32,766 nt of DNA from Actinoplanes couchii. Lineage in GTDB: Bacteria > Actinomycetota > Actinomycetes > Mycobacteriales > Micromonosporaceae. The notes under the pieces are model-generated. The model was not told where the DNA came from, did not search any database, and saw only the letters and a program-made list of their open reading frames with translations. Below are positions 22,025-29,313 of the stretch, piece after piece (within the stretch, counting starts at the first letter, position 1; each line of letters starts with the position of its first letter). Made by a program: the position numbers and the translations under genes. The stretch is taken from NCBI RefSeq assembly GCF_016862075.1, contig NZ_BOMG01000036.1, positions 1-32,766 of the forward strand, in the 5' to 3' direction.

Positions 22025-23482
22025 ATGAGCGGCGGGAGCGGCCGGGCCGGGGCCGAGCTGGAGACGGCTGCCAAGGTCATCGAGCTGGTACGGGGTGTGG
22101 CCGGGCGGTCGGCGGAGGCCGAGGTCAACGTGCGGCACGAGGCGCTGGCGCTGACCCGGTTCGCGAACTCGGCGATCCACCAGAACGTGGCCGACGCGAC
22201 CACCCGGGTGCGGCTGCGGCTGCACGTGGACGGCCGGACCGTCGGCGGTTCCACCACGATCACCGACGTGGACGGGCTGCGTGCCCTGGTCGAGCGGACC
22301 CTCGCGGCGGCCCGGGTGAGCCCGGCCGACCGGTCGTGGCCGGGGGTGGCGGCGCCCGCGCCGTTGCGGCTGTCCGCCGGGCATCCGGGGTCGGGTGAGC
22401 GGTCCGGGCTGGCGTTCGGGTTCGACGAGGCGACCGCCCGGGCCGACCCGGCCGAGCGGGCCGCCCGGGTGCGGGACTTCGTGCGGGCGGCCGACGGGCT
22501 GGAGACGGCCGGGTACTGCCGGACCGTCTACGTCTCGGCGGCGTTCGCCAACAGCGCCGGTCAGGCCGTGGAGGGCCGGACCGCGGAGGCGGCGATGGAC
22601 GGCGTCGCCCGTACCGGCGGCGCGGACGGGGTGGCGCGGCTGGCCGCGGCCCGGCTGGACGATCTGGACGGCGCGGTGCTCGGCGCCCGGGCGGCGGCCA
22701 AGGCGCGGGCCGCCCGGGAGCCGGTCGAGTTGCCGCCCGGCCGGTACGAGGTGGTACTGGAACCGGACGCGGTCTCCGACATGCTGCAGAACTTCGCGTA
22801 CTTCGGCTTCGACGGCCGGGCCCATCACCAGCAGCAGAGTTTCGCCGAGCTGGGCCGGGAGCAGTTCGACCCGTCGGTGACCATCGTGGACGATCCGCTG
22901 GGCAGCCGCGACGAGCCGGCCGGTGACCTGGCCTTCGACGAGGAGGGCACGCCCCGGCGGCCGCTGGTGCTGGTCTGCGACGGGGTGACCCGGGCGGTCA
23001 CGCACGACCGCACGTCGGCGGGGCAGGCCGGCACCGAGTCGACCGGGCACGGTTCGGCGGTGTCCCGGTCGTGGGGTCCGCACGCCACCCACCTGCGGCT
23101 GGAGGCGGCGCCGGTGAAGGGTGCCGCGCCGGGCACCGGTGGCGCCGGTGCGATCGTCGAGTCGGCCCGGCCACTGGTCGCCAAGATGCGGCGCGGGCTG
23201 CTGATCTCGGACCTCTGGTACACCCGGGTGCTCGACCCGAAGACGCTGGTGATCACCGGGCTGACCCGGAACGGGGTCTGGCTGGTGGAGGACGGCGAGG
23301 TGGTGTCGGCGGTGGGAAACATGCGGTTCACCCAGTCGTACCCGCTGGCGCTCGGTCCGGGCCGGGTGCTCGGGATCGGCGCCGAGACGATCATGCTGCC
23401 GGAGTCGTGGGGGCGGGCCCGGTATGCCGCTCCGGCCCTGCATCTGGCCGAGTGGAACCTCACCGGAAACGCCTCCGGATGA
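22025..23482 (+). CDS. tldE: TldE/PmbA subunit of the TldD-TldE protease
   Basis: The 485-residue product is the partner of TldD, of the same fold but without the HExxxH motif. Landmarks are an N-terminal VRHEALALTRFANSAIHQNV, the middle YEVVLEPDAVSDMLQNFAYF, GDLAFDEEGTPRRPLVLVCDG (parallel to the TldD block) and the end MRFTQSYPLALGPGRVLGIG. ATG 22025 is chosen by length and fit. Between tldD and this start lies a 13-codon mini-frame (21987-22028) that overlaps the tldD stop and the tldE start by ATGA at each end, which may carry ribosomes across. Confidence 0.92.
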   Translation: MSGGSGRAGAELETAAKVIELVRGVAGRSAEAEVNVRHEALALTRFANSAIHQNVADATTRVRLRLHVDGRTVGGSTTITDVDGLRALVERTLAAARVSPADRSWPGVAAPAPLRLSAGHPGSGERSGLAFGFDEATARADPAERAARVRDFVRAADGLETAGYCRTVYVSAAFANSAGQAVEGRTAEAAMDGVARTGGADGVARLAAARLDDLDGAVLGARAAAKARAAREPVELPPGRYEVVLEPDAVSDMLQNFAYFGFDGRAHHQQQSFAELGREQFDPSVTIVDDPLGSRDEPAGDLAFDEEGTPRRPLVLVCDGVTRAVTHDRTSAGQAGTESTGHGSAVSRSWGPHATHLRLEAAPVKGAAPGTGGAGAIVESARPLVAKMRRGLLISDLWYTRVLDPKTLVITGLTRNGVWLVEDGEVVSAVGNMRFTQSYPLALGPGRVLGIGAETIMLPESWGRARYAAPALHLAEWNLTGNASG

Positions 23483-23566
23483 TCCATTACCTCATCGGTG
23501 ATCGTCTTTGACACTCGGGATGGCCTTTTTGTGACCCGCACCGCGCAAAGAGTCCGACCTTCGGCG

Positions 23567-23572
23567 TAACGT
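23567..23572 (+). promoter_or_regulatory. Possible -10 element TAACGT for sdhCAB
   Basis: TAACGT lies 103 nt before the sdhC start in the 193-bp gap after tldE. A TTGACA hexamer is present further upstream (about 23509) but not at a usual distance from it. Evidence is weak; no operator or riboswitch-like structure was recognised in the gap. Confidence 0.25.
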
Positions 23573-23675
23573 GTGCCCCACATCACTGTCGCGACGCGAC
23601 GGCGGCGTGGGGCACCACTGTGTCCTGACCTCGTCGTGTCGGCGACCCTGCACACGGCACTGTCAGGGAGATGGA

Positions 23676-24470
23676 ATGACGACGACGGCAACGAAGCCGG
23701 GCGGCGGCGGCAGACTGCGTGCGGCGATCACCGCGCGCACGCTGCGCACCGACCGCTGGTGGCTCGCGCCGCTGGTGACCTTTATCGGACTGGGTGCGTG
23801 GGTCACGTACGCCACGGTCCGGGTCTTCATGCACCAATGGTTCTTCGTGGAGGAATACCTCTATCTGACGCCGTTCTACTCGCCCTGCCTCACCGACCTG
23901 TGCGGGCCGGCGGCCGAGTTCGGCACCCCGCTGCCCAGCTTCCTCCTGATCCCGGAAGCGGCCTTCACCCTGCCGTTCCTGCTGCTCTTCCGGCTGACCT
24001 GCTACTACTACCGGAAGGCGTACTACCGGGCGTTCTGGCTGTCGCCGCCGGCGTGTGCGGTGCCGGACGGGCACAAGACGTACTCCGGCGAGACCCGGTT
24101 CCCGCTGATCTTCCAGAACGCGCACCGGTACGCGTTCTACGCCGCCGTGATCATCTCGGTGATCAACACATGGGACGCGATCCACGCGCAGACCACCGGG
24201 CTCGGCCTGGGCAACGTGATCCTCTGGATCAACGTGCTGATGCTCTGGGCGTACACCGCCTCCTGCCACTCCTGCCGGCACATCATCGGCGGCCGGATGA
24301 AGCACTTCTCCCGACACCCGGTGCGGTACCGGCTCTGGACGTTCGTGTCCGCACTCAACACCCGCCACATGCAGCTGGCCTGGATCACGCTCGGCACCCT
24401 GGCGCTGACCGATTTCTACATCATGGGTCTCGCCGCCGGCTGGTTCACCGACCTGCGAATCATCGGCTGA
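23676..24470 (+). CDS. sdhC: Succinate dehydrogenase membrane anchor, Sdh1 type
   Basis: The 264-residue product is the membrane subunit that holds the flavoprotein and iron-sulfur subunits on the membrane and passes electrons to menaquinone. It has five or so hydrophobic segments (starting near residues 29, 80, 145, 180 and 225) and several His residues on helix ends (VFMHQWFF, NAHRYAFYAA, CHSCRHIIGGRMKHF, NTRHMQL). Size and layout resemble the single large anchor of mycobacterial Sdh1 (Rv0249c type), not the small SdhC/SdhD pair. ATG 23676 is preceded by AGGGAG (23665-23670). sdhA starts 11 nt after its stop. Confidence 0.88.
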   Translation: MTTTATKPGGGGRLRAAITARTLRTDRWWLAPLVTFIGLGAWVTYATVRVFMHQWFFVEEYLYLTPFYSPCLTDLCGPAAEFGTPLPSFLLIPEAAFTLPFLLLFRLTCYYYRKAYYRAFWLSPPACAVPDGHKTYSGETRFPLIFQNAHRYAFYAAVIISVINTWDAIHAQTTGLGLGNVILWINVLMLWAYTASCHSCRHIIGGRMKHFSRHPVRYRLWTFVSALNTRHMQLAWITLGTLALTDFYIMGLAAGWFTDLRIIG

Positions 24471-24481
24471 GAGGCGGCGGC

Positions 24482-26533
24482 ATGAGCGACAACAAGATCG
24501 AACGACATCTGTACGACGTGGTGGTCATCGGGGCCGGGGGCGCCGGGCTGCGGGCGGCCATCGAAGCGCGACTGGCCGGGAAACGTACCGCGATCATCTC
24601 GAAGTCGCTGTTCGGCAAGGCACACACGGTGATGGCCGAAGGTGGCGCGGCGGCCGCGATGGGCAACGCCAACTCGCGCGACAACTGGATGGTCCACTTC
24701 CGGGACACCATGCGCGGCGGCAAGTTCCTGAACAACTTCCGGATGGCCGAGCTGCACGCCAAGGAAGCGCCCGAACGGATCTGGGAGCTGGAGACCTACG
24801 GGGCCCTTTTTGATCGTACGAAAGACGGAAAGATCTCCCAGCGCAACTTCGGCGGCCATGAGTATCCACGGTTGGCGCACGTCGGCGACCGGACCGGGCT
24901 GGAACTGATCCGTACGCTGCAGCAGAAGATCGTCTCGTTGCAGCAGGAGGACTTCGCGGCGACCGGCTCGTACGACTCCCGGATCCGGGTCTTCCAGGAG
25001 ACCACGATCACCGAGCTGATGCTCGACGGCGACCGGGTGGCCGGGGCGTTCGGCTACTACCGGGAAACAGGCGAGTTCCTGCTCTTCGAAGCTCCGGCCG
25101 TGGTGCTGGCCACCGGCGGGGTCGGCCGCAGTTACAAGGTCACCTCGAACTCGTGGGAGTACACCGGCGACGGGCACGCGCTCGCGCTGCGGGCCGGGGC
25201 GACGCTGATCAACATGGAGTTCCTGCAGTTCCACCCGACCGGCATGGTCTGGCCGCCGAGCGTCAAAGGCATCCTGGTCACCGAATCGGTCCGCGGCGAC
25301 GGCGGGGTGCTGCGCAACTCCGACAACAAACGGTTCATGTTCGACTACGTCCCCGACGTCTTCCGCAAGCAGTATGCGGAGACCGAAGAAGAAGCCGATC
25401 GCTGGTACGCCGACCCGGACAACAATCGGCGCCCACCCGAACTGCTGCCCCGCGACGAGGTGGCCCGCGCCATCAACAGCGAGGTCAAGGCCGGCCGTGG
25501 CAGCCCCGCCGGTGGCGTCTTCCTGGACGTGTCGACCCGCCTGCCGGCCGAGCAGATCATCCGGCGGCTGCCGTCGATGCACCACCAGTTCAAGGAACTC
25601 GCCGACGTCGACATCACCAAGGAGCCGATGGAGGTCGGGCCGACCTGCCACTACGTGATGGGTGGGGTCGAGGTCGACCCGGACACCGGCGCGGCGTTCG
25701 GGCGGGTGCAGGGGCTGTTCGCGGCCGGTGAGGTGTCCGGGGGCATGCACGGCTCCAACCGGCTCGGCGGGAACTCCCTCTCCGACCTGCTGGTCTTCGG
25801 CAAACGGGCCGGGGAGCACGCGTCGGCCTATGTGGACACGCTGCAGGTCCGTCCCCGCCCGGCAAAGGTCGACGTGGCGGCGGCGGTCGAGGTGGCGCTG
25901 GCGCCTCTCGTTCGTGCCGCCGCTTCATCCACCGGCTCCTCCGCCGATTCATCCACCGGCTCCTCCGCCGATTCATCCACCGGTTCGTCCGCCGATTCAT
26001 CGGCCGCTCCATCCGCCGATTCGTCCGCCGGTTCATCCACCGCTTCGTCGGCCGCTTCGTCGGCCGGTTCTTTGATCGCGGAGAATCCGTACACCCTTCA
26101 GCAGGATCTTCAGGCGGTGATGGGTGACCTGGTCGGGATCATCCGGCGCGAGGGTGAGCTGACCGACGCGCTCAAGCGTCTGCACGAGCTGCGCGCCCGG
26201 GTCGCCAACGTCGGCGCCACCGGCGGGCGGCGCTACAACCCCGGCTGGCATCTGGCCCTCGACCTGCGCAACATGCTGGTCGTCTCGGAGTGCACCGCGC
26301 GGGCCGCGCTGGAACGGGAGGAGTCGCGTGGTGGCCACACCCGCGAGGACTTCCCGGCGATGAACCCGACGTGGCGGCGGATCAACCTGGTCTGCTCCCT
26401 TTCATTCGGCGAGGTGCACCTGGAACACAAACCGGTGCCGGCCATGCGGGCCGAGCTGCTCGCCCTGTTCGAACGCAGCGAGCTGTCGAAATACCTGACC
26501 GATGAGGAACTGGCCGAGGTGGAGGAACAGTGA
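24482..26533 (+). CDS. sdhA: Succinate dehydrogenase flavoprotein subunit with a Ser-rich insertion
   Basis: SdhA oxidises succinate to fumarate with covalent FAD. The 683-residue product shows the dinucleotide-binding VVVIGAGGAGLRAAIEA (13-29), the FAD-linking His48 in KAHTVMAEGG, the substrate-site blocks LQFHPTGM and VRGDGGVLRNS, CHYVMGGVEVDP, and GSNRLGGNSLSDLLVFG before the helical C-terminal part. Its order after sdhC and before sdhB and its sequence style fit mycobacterial Sdh1. Unusual is residues 481-530, a Ser/Ala/Thr/Gly/Asp-only stretch of 8-residue repeats placed between the FAD domain and the C-terminal helical domain. Known SdhA proteins lack this to my knowledge. The flanking core sequence is intact, so the enzyme is probably active. 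Confidence 0.95.
   Translation: MSDNKIERHLYDVVVIGAGGAGLRAAIEARLAGKRTAIISKSLFGKAHTVMAEGGAAAAMGNANSRDNWMVHFRDTMRGGKFLNNFRMAELHAKEAPERIWELETYGALFDRTKDGKISQRNFGGHEYPRLAHVGDRTGLELIRTLQQKIVSLQQEDFAATGSYDSRIRVFQETTITELMLDGDRVAGAFGYYRETGEFLLFEAPAVVLATGGVGRSYKVTSNSWEYTGDGHALALRAGATLINMEFLQFHPTGMVWPPSVKGILVTESVRGDGGVLRNSDNKRFMFDYVPDVFRKQYAETEEEADRWYADPDNNRRPPELLPRDEVARAINSEVKAGRGSPAGGVFLDVSTRLPAEQIIRRLPSMHHQFKELADVDITKEPMEVGPTCHYVMGGVEVDPDTGAAFGRVQGLFAAGEVSGGMHGSNRLGGNSLSDLLVFGKRAGEHASAYVDTLQVRPRPAKVDVAAAVEVALAPLVRAAASSTGSSADSSTGSSADSSTGSSADSSAAPSADSSAGSSTASSAASSAGSLIAENPYTLQQDLQAVMGDLVGIIRREGELTDALKRLHELRARVANVGATGGRRYNPGWHLALDLRNMLVVSECTARAALEREESRGGHTREDFPAMNPTWRRINLVCSLSFGEVHLEHKPVPAMRAELLALFERSELSKYLTDEELAEVEEQ
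25922..26071 (+). repeat. 24-bp repeat array inside sdhA
   Basis: Six or so 24-bp units encode SSTGSSAD three times, then SSAAPSAD, SSAGSSTA and SSAASSAG. The first copies are nearly identical at DNA level and later ones diverge, a sign of stepwise expansion. TCA and TCC serine codons dominate, unlike the rest of the gene. Confidence 0.92.
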
Positions 26534-27495
26534 AACGCCACTTCCGTGTCTGGCGCGGCGACGCTTCCGGCGGCGACCTGCGGGACTTCGACGTCGAGGT
26601 GAACGAGGGCGAGGTCGTCCTCGACATCATCCACCGGCTGCAGGCCACCCAGGCGCCCGATCTGGCCTGCCGGTGGAACTGCAAGGCCGGCAAGTGCGGC
26701 TCCTGCTCGATGGAGATCAACGGGAAGCCGCGACTCGGGTGCATGACCCGGATGTCGACGTTCACCGACGACGAGACCATCACGGTCACGCCGATCCGGA
26801 CCTTCCCGGTGATCCGGGACCTGGTCACCGACGTGTCCTTCAACTACGAGAAGGCGCGGGAGACACCGGCGTTCGCGCCGCCGCCCGGGGTCGCGCCCGG
26901 CGAGTACCGGATGCAGCAGGTCGATGTGGAACGCAGCCAGGAGTTCCGCAAGTGCATCGAATGCTTCCTGTGCCAGAACACCTGTCACGTCATCCGGGAC
27001 CACGACGAGAACAAGCCCGCCTTCTCCGGTCCGCGGTACTTCATCCGGGCCGCCGAACTGGACATGCACCCGCTCGACGACCGCTCGGATCGCAAGGAGT
27101 ACGCGCAGGCCAGCCAGGGACTCGGCTACTGCAACATCACCAAGTGCTGCACCGAGGTCTGCCCCGAACACATCAAGATCACTGACAACGCGATCATCCC
27201 GATGAAGGAGCGCGTGGTGGACCGACGCTACGACCCGATCGTCTGGCTGGGCCGCAAGATCTTCCGCCGCGACCAGCTGGAATCGGCGGACGGCGCCGTG
27301 CCCACGGTCAATCCGCCGATGTCCAGCGCCCGCCTCCCCGAGGGCCCGCCGGTCGGCCCCGACGGCCACATGGAGATCGCCGAACTGTCCGCGCCGACGC
27401 AGGGCGGCTTGTCTCCCTTCGGCGAGGACCTGAGTTTCCCCCTCCCACCCGAATACGTCTCCTACCACCACCCCGAACGCCCGTCCGAGGCCTGA
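26530..27495 (+). CDS. sdhB: Succinate dehydrogenase iron-sulfur subunit with extended C-terminus
   Basis: The 321-residue product carries electrons from FAD to quinone. The plant-type 2Fe-2S site is C51, C56, C59 and C71 (CRWNCKAGKCGSC and GCMTR). The other two clusters use CIECFLCQNTCHVIRDH and YCNITKCCTEVCPEHIKI. About 75 residues beyond the usual end (after the IPMKERVVDRRYDP region) are Pro/Gly-rich and not typical. GTG 26530 overlaps the sdhA stop (GTGA), so translation is coupled. Sdh1-type identity follows from the neighbours. Confidence 0.94.
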   Translation: MKRHFRVWRGDASGGDLRDFDVEVNEGEVVLDIIHRLQATQAPDLACRWNCKAGKCGSCSMEINGKPRLGCMTRMSTFTDDETITVTPIRTFPVIRDLVTDVSFNYEKARETPAFAPPPGVAPGEYRMQQVDVERSQEFRKCIECFLCQNTCHVIRDHDENKPAFSGPRYFIRAAELDMHPLDDRSDRKEYAQASQGLGYCNITKCCTEVCPEHIKITDNAIIPMKERVVDRRYDPIVWLGRKIFRRDQLESADGAVPTVNPPMSSARLPEGPPVGPDGHMEIAELSAPTQGGLSPFGEDLSFPLPPEYVSYHHPERPSEA

Positions 27496-27527
27496 CCCAC
27501 CCTCCCACCTCCCGTCCTCCGCTCCCG

Positions 27528-27745
27528 TCTTCGTCAGGGCAGCCTCGTCGTTCGTTTCCGGACCTCGCTCTCGTTTCTCGGGCCCCGCTCCCGTCGTTCG
27601 AGATCCCGCTCTCGTCCTCCGAGGCCCCGCCCCGTCCTACGTAATCCCGCTCTCGTTGTTGGAGGCCCCGCTCCCGTCGTTCAAGGCCTCGCGCTCGTTT
27701 TCGGGCCGCGCTCGTTTTCGGGCCGCTCTCGTTTTCGGGGCTCGT
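27528..27745. repeat. Degenerate 17-21-bp repeats after sdhB
   Basis: The gap 27496-27757 is filled with about nine imperfect copies of a unit near GCTCTCGTTNTTCGNGGCCCC, for example GCTCCCGTCGTTCGAGATCCC, GCTCTCGTTGTTGGAGGCCCC and two copies of GCGCTCGTTTTCGGGCC. No gene or clear terminator hairpin was seen in it. The next gap (28328-28489) shows a looser family of CGCGTTGTCG-like motifs. Confidence 0.75.
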
Positions 27746-27751
27746 TAGAGT
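27746..27751 (+). promoter_or_regulatory. -10 element TAGAGT, leaderless GNAT gene
   Basis: TAGAGT ends 6 nt before the ATG at 27758, just beyond the repeat array. Confidence 0.55.
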
Positions 27752-27757
27752 CGCGGC

Positions 27758-28327
27758 ATGCCTTTGCTGACGGTGGCGGCGCTGCCTACCGGTTCGATCT
27801 CCGGCCGAGCCCAGCCGGAGATCACCGGCGACGGTGTGACGCTGCGCCCCTGGGAGCCGTCGGACCGGACCGCCGTGGTGACGGGATTCGCCGACCCGGC
27901 GATCCAACGGTGGCATTGCGTGAGCCTGGACGACGCGGAGGCCGCCGAGTGGATCTCGCAGTGGGCCGAGCGCTGGTCATCCGAGCGTTCGGCCAGCTGG
28001 GCGATCCTGCAGGAGGGCAGGGTCGCCGGACAGATCGGCCTCCGCCACATCGACCTGCACGAGGGCATGGCCGCGATCTCCTACTGGGTGCTGCCGCCCG
28101 CCCGCGGCCGGCGGATCGCACCAAGCGCCCTGAACGCGCTGACCGCATGGTCCTTCACCACGCTCGGCCTGCACCGCCTCGAACTGAGCCATTCAACGGC
28201 CAACCCCGCCTCCTGCCGCGTAGCCGACAAGTCCGGTTACCAGCCCGAAGGCACCAAACGAAGCGAAGCCCGGCACGCGGACGGCTGGCACGACATGCAC
28301 CTGCACGCCCGCCTGTCCACCGACTGA
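27758..28327 (+). CDS. RimJ/RimL-type GNAT acetyltransferase
   Basis: The 189-residue product has the N-terminal block VTLRPWEPSDRTAVVTGFAD and the acetyl-CoA region ISYWVLPPARGRRIAPSALNAL followed by LGLHRLELSHSTANPASCRVADKSGYQPEGTKR, as in acetyltransferases of the RimJ/RimL group that act on protein N-termini or small molecules. The usual G-x-G/A of the pyrophosphate loop reads GRRIAP, slightly off consensus. Substrate unknown. The gene is flanked by repeat-filled gaps and stands alone. Confidence 0.87.
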   Translation: MPLLTVAALPTGSISGRAQPEITGDGVTLRPWEPSDRTAVVTGFADPAIQRWHCVSLDDAEAAEWISQWAERWSSERSASWAILQEGRVAGQIGLRHIDLHEGMAAISYWVLPPARGRRIAPSALNALTAWSFTTLGLHRLELSHSTANPASCRVADKSGYQPEGTKRSEARHADGWHDMHLHARLSTD

Positions 28328-28489
28328 CCGCCACCCCACCTGCCGGCGCCGCACACCTGTGTTGTCCCGGCACGCCCTTCGCCCGCGCCTACCCCATCGC
28401 GTTGTCGCACCGCGCCCCCAACCGTGTCTTCCCGCCGCGTTGTCGGGCCCCACCTTCCGGCCTCCCGCGTGTTGGGCCCTTCGGAGTGG

Positions 28490-29224
28490 TCAGTCGGCGG
28501 CCTTTTGGCTGTTCAGCCACAGTTCGAGGCCGTCGAGGATCCGGTCGAGGCCGAACCCGAAACTCTCCGCGAACACCTCCTCGGGATGCATCTCGGCGAC
28601 ACCGTCCTGCTGCCGCCAACTGTCGTACGCCTCCAGCCCTTCGGCGGCCTTCTCCATGTAGGGCCGCAAGCTCTCCCGCATCTCAGCCGCCGGTTGCCCG
28701 GATCGCCGCACCGCCGCGACGACGGCCGCCTCGCTGGTCGCCGCCCCGATCACGTGCGCGGTGACCAGCGAACTCGCGTGTGACAGGTCCGGGCCACGGA
28801 ATCCCGCCGCGGAGAACAGCGCGACGGTCCGATTGCTCATCCGCAACACGTTCGGCCCGATCGTGGGCCGGGTGCCGAGCAGCCCGATCACCCAGGGGTG
28901 GCGCAGCAGCATGGCCCGGGTGCCGTTGGCCATCACCGAGATCCCGACCCGCCAGGGAGCATCGCCGGCCTCGGGCACGTAGATCTCGCCCATCACCTCG
29001 TCGACGGCCAGTTCGAGCAGGTCGTCCTTGGTGGCGACGTGCCAGTAGAGCGAGGTGGCGCCGGACCCGAGCCGGGCCCCCAGCCGGCGCATGCTCAGCC
29101 CAGCCGCGCCTTCGGCGTCGAGGAGCTCGATCGCGGAGCGGACGATCTGCTCCCTGCTGAGGGCGGGCTGACCGGTGCGGGCGCGGGCGGGTCGGGTCCA
29201 CACCGAGTCGGTGAAGTCGGGCAT
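28490..29224 (-). CDS. TetR family repressor of the divergent exporter
   Basis: The 244-residue product has an N-terminal helix-turn-helix (IVRSAIELLDAEGAAGLSMRRLGARLG, then SLYWHVATKDDLLELAVDEV; residues 25-75) and a C-terminal domain of the TetR_C_1 kind. It lies 89 bp from an MFS drug exporter on the opposite strand, with a perfect palindrome between, so it most likely represses the exporter and itself until a drug binds. ATG 29224 has TAAGAT 6 nt upstream. The inducer is unknown. Confidence 0.92.
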   Translation of the reverse strand: MPDFTDSVWTRPARARTGQPALSREQIVRSAIELLDAEGAAGLSMRRLGARLGSGATSLYWHVATKDDLLELAVDEVMGEIYVPEAGDAPWRVGISVMANGTRAMLLRHPWVIGLLGTRPTIGPNVLRMSNRTVALFSAAGFRGPDLSHASSLVTAHVIGAATSEAAVVAAVRRSGQPAAEMRESLRPYMEKAAEGLEAYDSWRQQDGVAEMHPEEVFAESFGFGLDRILDGLELWLNSQKAAD

Positions 29225-29230
29225 GACGTC

Positions 29231-29236
29231 ATCTTA
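29231..29236 (-). promoter_or_regulatory. -10 element TAAGAT, leaderless tetR-type gene
   Basis: TAAGAT on the minus strand ends 6 nt before the ATG at 29224. Confidence 0.55.
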
Positions 29237-29266
29237 AAGGGGATCGCACAGTGTTCGATTCCACTG

Positions 29267-29298
29267 GTACGGTGTTCGACGCTAAACGAACACCGTAC
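29267..29298. promoter_or_regulatory. Operator: perfect 12-bp inverted repeat between regulator and exporter
   Basis: GTACGGTGTTCG (29267-29278) and CGAACACCGTAC (29287-29298) are exact reverse complements with 8 nt between. A third half-site GTGTTCG occurs at 29251-29257, toward the regulator. The palindrome ends 15 nt before the exporter start and covers its likely promoter, as expected for TetR-type repression. Confidence 0.85.
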
Positions 29299-29313
29299 GA
29301 GAGAGGAATCTCG

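Noticed and set aside
23573..24481. Upstream extension that would make SdhA a 986-residue protein
   Set aside because: This part reads sdhC out of frame; SdhA homology starts exactly at the ATG at 24482.
27308..27916. 202-codon minus-strand frame after sdhB
   Set aside because: It is read through degenerate repeats and antisense to the sdhB end and a GNAT gene.
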